Shown here one piece after another: positions 37,301 through 49,300 of a stretch of DNA of 64,000 nt. Origin of the DNA: Gonatopus flavifemur (lineage: Eukaryota > Arthropoda > Insecta > Hymenoptera > Dryinidae). The first letter of the stretch is position 1; each line of letters starts with the position of its first letter. The stretch is taken from the NCBI GenBank assembly GCA_018340375.1, contig JAFFJZ010000006.1, forward strand, positions 22,698,001 to 22,762,000, given 5' to 3'. The position numbers and the translations under genes were made by a program. Below the pieces are notes generated by a model. It saw only the letters and a program-made list of their open reading frames with translations, was not told the DNA's origin and did no database searches.

Positions 37301-40300
37301 TCATTAATTCATCAAATTAATTTCCGAACAACTGTGAAACATCATAATAAAAGCATTAGGGAGAATAATAATGAACTTGATACGTTGAGGGAAGAATTGT
37401 TTACTGGATTTATTCATAAGAATACGATATATACCACCCAACACCGAGAACGCCATTGTTTCTTGTTCTCGATCCTCCCGTGGTTTTCAATAATATTCTT
37501 AAGCCGATTGTACCCTCATCTTCCTTCGTGTGGGATCAAAGCATTAAACCTCTGTCGGGAATCAGGATCTTTCAAGACGCAGGTGAGCCTGCTGTCTTGA
37601 ATTTATATTCTCTAAAAGCTTCACGTAAAGGGAAGGATTCTTGAATTTATCATTCGACGACCATTGGGGAATATCCTAAATGTTGAAAAAATATGGTCGG
37701 AAATAATTCTTCTCGATTTCAAATACAAGTTGTATTATCCTTTTTGTGAATTTTCACGGAGAGAACGAAACCTTATAGACATCCTTGATTAAAAAATCCA
37801 ATTGATGGCGATGTAGAAATCCAATTCGAACCGAATCGAAATCAATTGGATTCGTTAACCAGTAGTATCGAGGGGTTATATCCCCCTTATTCTCTTGAAA
37901 AGAAAGCTTCTTTCAATCATTCTTTTTCAGCTTATGATAATCATGAACAACCGATACACCGATCGATTGAGCGGCTCTTCAGGAGTGAGAAAAACTTTTC
38001 TTATTCAAAATTTTTTGCAGAATGGCGGCGGTATAGGAGCGTTTTGTTGGAAACTATGGTTTGAAATCGACAAGCAGCGGAACTCGAAGAGTTTCCATCC
38101 GATCGACTTGAAAATTGAACTGTAGCTTCATCGTGTGATTAGCTAGCGAAGTACACACGATCGTAATTTTGAGAATTTTTTTCGCAAACTGGCGAGACCT
38201 TGAACAAAACATTCGAATTTTCGAAAAAAGAATCGACTTTTATAACCCTGATTGAAAAAATCCATTGAATCTCGGACAATGGTCGGATTGAATCTCATCC
38301 AGCGATTTTCCAATGAGACTTGGTCAGAAGAATGAATTCTCTCAACACGCAGAGAAAAATTCTTGCTGAAAAAGCGATTTCGAAAATTCTGCTTTGCTAA
38401 ATCAGCAAAACGGTTGCTGTTGCAGCAAAAATATTGCTATTTTAGCAAGATATTTGCTAATTCAGCAAAATTTTCTAGCCGTCTGTATATCTACAATTCC
38501 GGATTGCTGAATGGCAAGCGCTTGTTAAAAGAGCAAGATATTCGCTGTGATGGCAAATTTTTTGCTAATTCAGCAACAAGCTTTGCCATATCAGCAAAGC
38601 GAATTTTCGAAGTTTGCTGTTTCAGCAACTTTTTTTCTCTGAGTGAATACGAATCCGAATAAATCTCGTCAAATCTCATTAAATCTCGGACAATTTTCTG
38701 ACCAAATCTCATGAAATTTCATTCCTCAGATTCAATGGATCCTTTTAATCAGGGAATAATCATAAAAACAAATCCTGTTGACCAATCGTAAAAATCCTGT
38801 GTACTTTATTGGATAATCACACGATGAAGTTACAGTTCAATTTTCGAGTCGATCGGATGAAAGCTCTTCGAGTTCCGCTGCTTGCCGATTTCAAACCATA
38901 GTTTCCAGCAAAACGCTCCTACAGCCGCCATTTTGCAATAAATTTTTAATTGGCAACTGAAAATACCACCGAAGTGAGAGCGGCGCTAGTGTTTCAAAAC
39001 AAATATGGCCGAAACGGGGGTATACAGTCGATGTAACAAGTCCGTTGAATTCTAACGAAAATATCTTTATGTAATATGCGTTATTGCTGTTATCTGAGAA
39101 TTTCCAATCCATCTGAATGATAGAAGGAACGTATATGAACGTATACAATCAAAGAAAAATATTGAAAATTCATTAATAACAACCCAATAAACATGAACAT
39201 CTTGAAGATATCTTGAAGATATCTTTTGAAAGACATCTACAAGACATATCAAAAGATATGTTTAAGATGCTTTGCCAAATGTATCTCTAAGATCAGCAGT
39301 TTTGAGGTTATGAGTGCATATGGATAACACTTCAAATGTCTTTGTTCACAATCAAATTGCAAAGAAGGTGAATTCGTTCATAAATTAAAAGCTTGAATAA
39401 TCCATGTAAATACTAACAAATTCTGTGAAAAGTCCGATTTTATAACCTTGCGGTGCTAACACTGAGACTAACGAATCTCCGAGTCACAATATTTTGCGAA
39501 TTATCGAACTTTTCACGCTAAATTTTATGTACGGCCTTTGTGTACGGTGATTTTATTAAATTCTCATTCACATTTACTAATAAGTTGTTTTTCAATAACA
39601 GTGAGAAAAAAATAATTTAAAGGTATCTATGATATTCATCAGGCACTAACGATCACTGGATCATGTACTTCAATATATTTCACCAAATTCATTAAGCTGT
39701 TCAAGTTTTAAGCACAGTCAACTTATCTCATATTTGTATATGTCATAAACACCTTATTCAAAAGATCACTTTTACTCTGAAAATATACACCGCTGACATT
39801 ATATCTCACTATGTCATATTGACAATCATGAGCACCGTCATCAAATTGTCCGTATGGCTCAGGTCATCGAAGCGTGGGTACGTCGTGAAATGTCCGGGTT
39901 CGAATCCCGCAACCCCAAAAATCCGAATTGAAGTAAAATTTGTAGGACTGAGAGGAGGGATCAAAAGAAAAGAAAGAAGGAAGAAGAAGGAAAAGAGGGG
40001 AGAATTTTTTTCATGCACGATTCAAGATTTTTCCAAGATATTTTTATGAATTCTTCAAGACATTTTTAAGACTTGATTGAATACGTGTAAAGCATATCTT
40101 CCGCAAGACGTTTTTGAGATATCTTAAACTTGTCGAAATCAGTCGCGTAAGACATTTTTTAGATTTCTAAAAGAGATCTTCGAGACCTTCTTGCAAGACA
40201 TCTTTCAAAATTGCGAGATATCTTTTAGATATCTAAAAGATGTCTTTTTGTTTGATTGGGAACCTATTCAAAGACATTTCCGTGAGAACTGTAAACGGAC

Positions 40301-43300
40301 TTCCCTGGTAAAAAAGCCGGATAGGAACCCGCACTGAACCCGGATAGGATTCTCGGGTCTTCATCCGGTGCGTATACGGATTTTGCGGTGATTCTTAATC
40401 CGGTTCTATCTGGATTCTATCCGGATTTCAGTACTGGATATTTTCGGAAATCCCCCATGAAATTTGGATGGAATTCTTCCGGCTGTTTGTTCGGGTTTCA
40501 TTTCGGATTTCGAAAAATGTCTGTTCCAAAAACCCGGATAGAATCCGGATAAAGAATCACCGCAAAATCCGTATACGCACCCGGATGGAATCCCAGAAGT
40601 TCCATAAGCGTTTGATCCGGGTTTGATCCGGGTCACCATCCGGTTTTTATTCGGATCATTAACTGGATTTCATCCGGGGTTCTCTATCCGGTTTCTCTGC
40701 CAGGGTTGTTACACCTGTACAGTTTTAACGGAAATATCTTTGAATAGATTGTTATTAATGAATTTTCAATATTTTTCTTCGATTGTATACCTTCATATAT
40801 GTTCCTCCTATCATTCAGATGGATTAGAAATTCTCAGATAACGGCAATAACGCATATTATATAAAGATATTTCCGTTAGAATTCAACGGACTACTTGTTA
40901 CCCCGACTGTACATGTGCTATATTAAAAATTATGAATTATCGAGTGTTAAGTACGAAAAAAATGTTGACAGTTCGGTTGGATATTATATGCAATTATGCA
41001 GGTGCCAATCCATCATCTCGCAATATGATTGAAGGTGAAAATGTTTGAAATTCCGGGATGATTGTGTTGTGCGGGATGACAGAACGAACGCGAGAATAAA
41101 TTCATGTCGAGCTACCAAGCGAACAATTCATATAATAATCATATGTACATTGAAAATGTTTATAGCAAGAAAAAATGGTAAATATTACTTCGTCGCGTGT
41201 TAAACACATATCATATGTATCCTCGTTGCCACCATGTTTAATAGTTTGCCCGTTGGCCGTTGGTATCGTATGCTAATTTGCACTTGCCAATAAAAAAAGT
41301 TTTTCTTACTCCTGAAGAGCTGCTCAATCGATTCCCCAGTGAAAATGGGAGCGTAAGAAGGGTATGAAGCGACGCGGAAGAGTACACGAAACAGTATCTG
41401 AGCGCGAAAGAAGCGAAAATTGAAACACTTCACGCTTCATTTGTTCCAATATTCGCATCCGGAGCGTGGACATTTTCCCCAGGGTTGGTGTATTAGTTGT
41501 TCATAATTATCACAAAGGAATGCTCATAAAAAATGATTGGAAAAAGCTTTTTTTTTGAGAGAATAAGGGGCCCAGATAGAAAAATGTCTCAATAATGCTA
41601 TCATAATGGTGACATGCACGCCAAGAAATGTTTGCATCATGGTACCAAAGCATGGTTCCGCATAAAGCATTGTTATTGGTAGCAAAACGAGGTGATGGTA
41701 CCATAATGAAGACATAATGTTTACATTTTCTGCATCATTGCAATCTGAGCGAAGTTTATGATGGTATGTTTACGGCACATTATGTTACAAAATATTTAGG
41801 GCATGGTTTTTTATCTGGGGGGGATATAACCCATTCAGGGGGGAGTCTAGTAATAAGTGCTACTTTTTCAACAATTCTTCCTCCGACTCAAATTTATTTA
41901 TAGAACTGAATCTTTTTACATACGATAGCTAATGTTTTGTAGTTTATGGAAAAAAATTCTTTCCCAATATGGCGTAATCTGGCAGTGACACGGCAGCCTG
42001 AAGTTGGTCATCTCAAAATCTGGTAACCACACAGAGAAAATGTATTGGCGAAAAATTACCCAAAGTTGAGTAAAACGGGGACATAGTGGCATTCCCGCGA
42101 AGTTTAAAATCCGGTCGAGTTAATTTTACTCAACTGCAGATGAAAATAAATTGAAATGTTTTCATTATACCAACACGTTGAATACTGTGGAAAAACATCT
42201 GAATTGATTTTCATCTGTAGTCGAGTGAAATTAAGTCAACTGGATTTTCAACTTCGCGGGAATGCCACTATGTCCTCGTTTTACTCAACTTTGAATAATT
42301 TTTCGTCAATATATTTTCTCCGTGCATGATTCCAGGAGTTTGAAATGTCTGAAATCAAAAATCCTAATGGATTCTTGTAAAATATGTTATTGGCTATGGC
42401 ATGGAGCGGAATTATGAAAACAAAAATTGAGAAAATGGCGAAGTTTTGAATTTTTTCGATTTTTTTCCATGTAAATTGCTCGAAAATGGTATTTCAAAAT
42501 TAGCAAAAAATATATATCCGCTTCATGCCATAACTACACGTTTTAGGAACATTTTTCTAAAATTTCAACAAAATCGGTCAAGTAGATTTTGCTAAATCGT
42601 GGTTACCAGGTCAAAAAATAATTTACTGTGGTACCTAGGAATAAGCTGTGGCAGCTATTTCGTGTATTTGATATTTGGATAGCGAAAAACATAGCTACAA
42701 GAGCTAGATTTTAGCTTCTATAGCAATAACTTTCGTTGCCACAGCTAATTTCTAGCTATATCCAAATAAAATGTGGTTTCGAGAAAAACTCGTTGAAATT
42801 TTTTTCATACATTTCATTTTCATGCATTCTTTCATGCAAAAAAAAATCGATTTTTTGAAAATTTATTACTAGATATTCCCCTTAAAATCATTTCTCTTTT
42901 CCATGACACAAGCCAGTCGTGTCGTAAAAATACTCCGTGCACGAGTCAGAAATTTATTCGATTTATTTGGCACTCAAATGTCATTCGATTTCTTTTCGAT
43001 TCCCAACTTTGATGACGAGAATAGCAATCAACGCGAAGATTATTGCGACTTCTTCGCCTCTCTGGCACGAGGAAAAGTAAAAGGACAACAAGTGCAATGA
43101 ATCGGTTATCCTTGAAGTTTCCACTCCATCCTTGCAAAGTGATTAGAAAATTACAAAATATTTTCATAATTGACGTCGATTCGTTTCCGTTGTATACACA
43201 ATCTTTATAATTATCAGATTAGTTTTATAATGTTTTTTCCTCTCCTTTCTAATAAATCGTATAATCGTTTTCTTCGTATTTTTTTGTGTTTTTCAAAAAT

Positions 43301-46300
43301 AAAATATGTTGCGTTCTCTGTCAAGTTTATCTGATCCCGAGTCCCCGCATTCTTCAGCAGAGATTATCTCGTTGTTAAGATCGGATAAGAATTCTGGACC
43401 GTGAAGAAGTGGAGAAACATGAAAATTCCTTCACGTTTTATAAATAGCTTTGGTTTTTGTTTCTCGAATTTTCAACTGGAAGTTCAGTTCGAAGAGAAAT
43501 CCTCCTCACATTTCTAATTTAACGATATAACTCAACGCATCGCTTCCCGGATCCCATTTTCTTGAAAATTATCATCGAAATGCGTAAAAATCAGAAATCG
43601 TCGATAAAAATTACGAAATATCCTGGGAGATTTCCAATGCAAAACAATCGATTCACTTTCGATCCCCCGTTTGTGTTTTTTATGAATAATAAATGAATTT
43701 ACGAATAGAGTATTTCGTATGTAAATTCTCGACATGAATGCTTTTGCAGGTGCCGCGGAACGAAAGATTGTATGTTACTACACAAATTGGTCCGTTTATC
43801 GTCCTGGAACGGCAAAATTCTCACCGCAAAATATCAATCCGTACCTCTGCACGCATCTCATTTACGCCTTCGGAGGTTTCACCAAGGACAACACGTTGAA
43901 ACCTTTCGATAAGTATCAAGACATCGAGAAAGGTAATAATATAACGCATCTTTCGAATTCCTTTGAATTTTCATACTCAGAGTTCATCCAGAGCATTAAA
44001 ATTCAATGAAACTATAATTACAACGCCACACCCCAGCACCAGGAAATTCATTAACCAAGCAAAAATAAATCCCTTCGACACATTGTCAGTGCTCTCTCTT
44101 TCTTTCTCACAACAGCACTCTCGGTGATCTAATTATCTTGCCGTGATGTAACGTAATAAAAGACTCTTATGATTCGTTTTTTTCCCTCTCTCGAAACTTA
44201 ATCGACCAATAACAATAACAACAACAACAACATCATAACTTTCTCCACATAGATTCTTATCCTCACACGATTCACGAATATTCATTTGTATCGAAAATCA
44301 ATCGTTATATCGTTTAGGAGGATACGCGAAATTCACCGGTTTGAAAACCTACAATAAGAATTTAAAAACAATGCTGGCGATCGGTGGTTGGAACGAGGGT
44401 TCCAGCAGATTCTCTCCGATGGTCGCGGATCCTGGAAGAAGGAAAGAATTTGTGAAAAATGCGGTCAAGTTTCTTCGACAGAATCATTTCGACGGTCTCG
44501 ATCTCGATTGGGAATATCCAGCCTTCAGAGACGGTGGAAAACCACGAGACAAAGACAATTATGCCGATTTAGTTCAGGTAATCGATACATTTATTTTTAT
44601 TGTACATTATTATCAAAATAAAAACCGAGGAAAGAAAAATCAATGACCTCTTGCCGACACAATGACGTATAGGAACTGCGCGAGGAGTTCGAGCGTGAAT
44701 CCTCGAAGACCGGAAGGCCAAGACTGTTACTCACAATGGCCGTGCCCGCTGGAACCGAGTACATCGACAAGGGATACGACATACCCAGACTCAACGATTA
44801 TTTAGATTTTATAAATCTCCTTTCCTACGATTATCACTCCGCTTACGAGCCAGCGGTTAATCATCACGCCCCGTTGTATCCCCTGGAGGAAGATAACGAG
44901 TACAATTACGACACCGAACTCACGATCGTAAGTATACACCTTTTCGTATCACGATTGTAATTTATAAACAGGTTTATATTCGAGGATTTCGAGGGAGTGT
45001 CGCACTCTCGCTAGTTAAAATCACATTCAGCTGATATTTCACAAGGACCTGATCGAAAAAATCAAATCATTATCGAATAAATAGGGGATCTTAGATGGAT
45101 TTTATGAGATCATTGTATCCACATTCAGACTCTCATCTATGATAAGGAATAATTGCTGCAGCTGCTTAGTAGTCAACTCAATAGCATGCACTAACTAACC
45201 TAAATACCTGAGGTATTTTGAGTTAGTTGAAGCAGCTAGATGGTCGAAAATCGACTACTTAAGTAATTGCTACAAGTATTCCTTTTATTCCGTGTATAGT
45301 TACAGTCGAGAAGAAATAAATCCTTCCTGTGTCCATTAAAATGAGATAATTCTTGTTTATTACTAAAGTAAGGTGAGTACAGTAGGGAAATTATAATTTA
45401 TTCATTCATCCCTGATCTCGTTCACATCTCTCTTTAATCTCGTTGAAAACTTATCGTGTCCGATCCCGTGAAAAACACCGTAAATGAAGAAAGTTTCTCA
45501 GAGAAGAAGGAAAAAAAAGAGAAACTGAGAGAAATACAAGTTTGCAGGGTGGCAACTTCATTCGGAGTAATGTATTATACAATTTACCCGGGACATTCTG
45601 ATTTATAATTCACAAAATTTTGCCAATCAACTACTGTACCACACAGAAAATTTAAGAGGTATTTGTTTGTAATAAAGAAGTCTCGATGTTTGCTTTTATT
45701 TAGGATCATACGATCGAACATCTTCTGAGTAAAGGTGCATCCGTGGATAAAATTGTGCTTGGAATACCGACGTACGGTAGATCTTATACTCTATTCAACG
45801 AAGATTCGACGGATCTTGGTGCTCCAGCCGATGGACCTGGAATCGAAGGAGATGCCACACGGGAAAAAGGATACCTAGCGTACTACGAGGTTCGTTTATT
45901 TTTCACTCTCAGATATCTCGTAACAGAAGATTTTCGAAAACCGTGAGAGTTGAATAAAACTTGACAAATATTCATCGAATCGTAGATCTGTGCAAGTATC
46001 ACATCGTCGGACGAATGGGAGGTGGTACAACCAAATCCCAACGCGATGGGTCCATACGCTTTCAAAGGTAATCAATGGGTGGGCTACGACGACGAAGAAA
46101 TAGTTAAAGTAAAATCTCGTTACGTAAACGAAAAGAATCTGGGTGGTATTATGTTCTGGTCCATCGACAACGACGATTTTCGTGGTAAATGTCATGGACG
46201 ACCGTATCCTCTGATCGAAGCTGCCAAAGAGGCTCTTCTCGCTGGTAGCGTGTGAGTATGAAAAAAAAAATAAATAAATAAATCATTCATTCCCAAACTT

Positions 46301-49300
46301 CTGTGTAGGATTTGTTTTTTTTTCAACTGTTTTCTTGTTCCTCAGCGCCAAGAATCGTTCGGAGAGCAAACAAAAGTCATCGTTGAATAATCGCAAGAAG
46401 AACCGCGTTTCGAGTATCAGAAACAATGCGATTAGTCGGAAATTGATTCCGAATAATAGAAGGACCACTACCACGACAGCACCGGTGACTAATGGAAGAA
46501 CACGTGCACCTCCCGGGAGATCGAAGTTCCGTTCCAATTCACGAAACAGAGTTACCAAAGTGCAAGACGAGGTAACCGAAGCGGAAGAAGAAGAAGAGTC
46601 GGGGGACGAGGAAACGGATGAAACTAGATCCGGAGCTGCTGGATCACGCGACATCGATAGACGAGCTTACGAGTCCACCTTGGTCGAGGAACATGTCGAG
46701 GATGATCATTCTGCAAAGAAAAATAATGGAAACTCTAGAAATCGCAATAACAATTCAGGAAGAAATAGAAATAAATTGGGTAGTAGGTCGGTAAATGAAC
46801 AGGGTAGAAAGAAATCTCGTCGAAAGGAATCAACGAGAGCACCATCGGAGTCGAACGATGAAGAATCTTTGAGTAATAAATTAACAACGCCTGAACCACC
46901 TACCACTCCGGATCCAGGAAACGGTAATTTTCTGCTTCTTTAATCATCGATTAACATTAACGACATTGAAGATCCCTTAAACAAGGCATTATTTTTACAG
47001 ACTTTAAATGCGAGGACGACGGGTTTTTCCCTCATCCTCGGGATTGCAAAAAGTACTTCTGGTGTCTGGATAGTGGCCCTGGGGGCCTTGGCGTGGTGGC
47101 TCATCAATTCACTTGTCCTTCGGGTAAATAATTGTTTCGAATTTTTCTTTCCAGTATCCAATAAATGATAAAACAACTTCAGACAACAGCTTTTCTATAA
47201 AAAAAAAAAAATCATTGTTATGCAGGTTTGGTTTTCAATAAAGCGGCAGATTCCTGCGATTATCCTCGAAACGTGGTTTGTCCCAAGACTTCGAAATCCC
47301 AATCCACAGTTACTACGACTCGAGCACCTATTACAGCGGCCACAAGCCGAACAACTTACTTACATACCACACCAAAATCTCGCACCACCACAACCGAGGC
47401 CACTTCGGACGAAGAGTATGAATATTACGACGATGACGACGACGAGGATGCTGCGGAAGAAAACGTAGAAGAAGAAGAAGAGGAGAAAATCGTTAAACCT
47501 AAAGTTTCGAGCACCACAAGACCTTTGCTTTATAAAACGATCAATAGAAGTAAACCTACGACAACTGGCACTACTACTACTACTTCTACTACCACTACCA
47601 CCACTACCATATTACCCACATCATCGTCATCGTCAACAACAACAACAACAACAGCAACAACTCCCACGGTTAACGACGAATCCGACCTCGAGGAAGATCC
47701 CAAAGTCATAAAAGAACTTATCGATCTGATCAAAAAAGCTGGTAAATCGAATTCCTCGATTCTATTCGAAGAAAAGTCCATCCATTCCAAAGAAAAAAAA
47801 AAACAAGCGTGATGAATAAAATACAATCTTTGTAGTCTCTTTCTTCACGCTTGAAATATTTTTCTACATGCTTCGAATATCTAGAAAGCGAGTGTCTAGT
47901 TTTTCAAAAAAAATTCTTTTGAGAAAGTCACAAAAGAGAAAAAGAAAAGGAGGTTCGTAAATTCGGTAAATTATCCAAGCCGAGGTCGAGGTAGGTCGTG
48001 TAATGTTTGTACCACTCTCGCGCTAGTTACATAATTTATACCTTGCCCGTAAAAGAAAATACAAAAACAGCGGATACCTCTGAAAAATAAGACACTTCAT
48101 TATTTTTATGGTACAGCGGTTTTCGCTGCAGTCGTTACTGCACCGAGAAAAACTTGTAGCGCTTTCAAGTACGTGACGAGAAGATTGCATGCGAATAACT
48201 TGCATAAATTCAAATTCTTTTTCTCTTTCATGTAATGAATAAATTCAATTTCTCACACGTTCATCATGTTTTTTTCCTTTCTACGCAGGTGGAATAGAAC
48301 AACTGGAGAAACAATTATTGCTGCAAGAGAAAAGTTCTGATGCAAATGTGAACAGTGACAATCCTGTCACCCCGGCGGCGATCAGTCGCACTCTGTACGA
48401 ACGCGTATTGAATCGACAAGCCGTTCGAACGGCAGCCGCGAGTACCGCAGGGGATCGTCGGGCGATACCATCTAGGAGAACGAATTACGTGAATGGACCT
48501 GGAAGGGCCCAATTCGAGGGCCTCGACGAAGTTCCCGAAGTGAAGAGCCTCAGACGGACTCAAAAACCCCAATACGTCACCATCGAGAGACCCAAGTGAG
48601 TAGGGAAACTTTGGATTCAAAGGAATGATGTTGAAGTGAGGTGGCACCTATAACATAAATTCAAATGAATTTCAAAGAAAATTATTATAGTAATAATATC
48701 AAATTTCATTACTTAGTCAATCAGTAACCAAAATCAGCAATGAGAACCTTTTAGATCTATATAGTTAATATGTACTCAACTTAATCGAGAGAGAGAAATA
48801 TATCCATAGATGAGTGTCCGAGGAGGATAATTGTCGACGATGAAATGACCATATGATTTCTAATATCCAACAGAGGTAATTTTTGATAATTATCCATCGA
48901 AGCTATATCAGACTTATGGATACGCAACTTTTGATTTTCGAAGGAGGAATAAGTGAAGTTTATAACGCACAAAACCGCAAGTTCCAAATGTTGAAGGTGC
49001 AGGAGTGACAATTTGTTTAAGAAAAAAGTCATGTGCCTTTTCTGCTCTGGTGACCGACCGAGGGTTAATTTAATTTTATCTCCTCTTTTTTCTATCAGTG
49101 ATTCGATAATGATACGTCCTCTTAGGAGTATCATAATCCCAGTTTGATGCACCAGTGACTGTTGGCGGACACTCCAACAGAGACGTCTTTTCTTATCCTG
49201 AGCTAAAGAGCGTCTGTTATCATTTCCCATCCCTCTCTTACAATTTGGGTAACGGGACTTATTTCCCCTCTTTCTCCTCGAAGTGTCGTCGTTGATTGCT

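Larger units (their letters stand above)
37961..41333. repeat. Composite palindromic cluster A-B-B'-C-C'-A'
   Basis: Three inverted pairs: A 37961-38005 with A' 41289-41333 (GATCGATTGAGCGGCTCTTC); B 38017-38157 with B' 38799-38936 (GTTTTGTTGGAAACTATGGT); C 39010-39182 plus 40261-40285 with C' 40735-40915 (AATTTCCAATCCATCTGAAT). Transposons occupy the loops and interrupt arm C. Confidence 0.7.
13376..43749 (+). other. Cht6 intron 1, about 30.4 kb, transposon-rich
   Basis: It opens with GTAAGT at 13376 and closes with TTTTGCAG at 43749. It contains no convincing coding exon on either strand. It holds most of the inverted-repeat elements listed here, a (TG)n tract at 13647-13666 and an (AT)n tract near 16213-16236. 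I see nothing recognisable in 15100-17270, 26020-27770, 31360-33270 and 42780-43740. Confidence 0.7.

Noticed and set aside
39848..39925. A functional tRNA gene
   Set aside because: Box B and the T-arm are good, but no acceptor stem, D-arm or anticodon arm folds properly, so it is treated as tRNA-derived.
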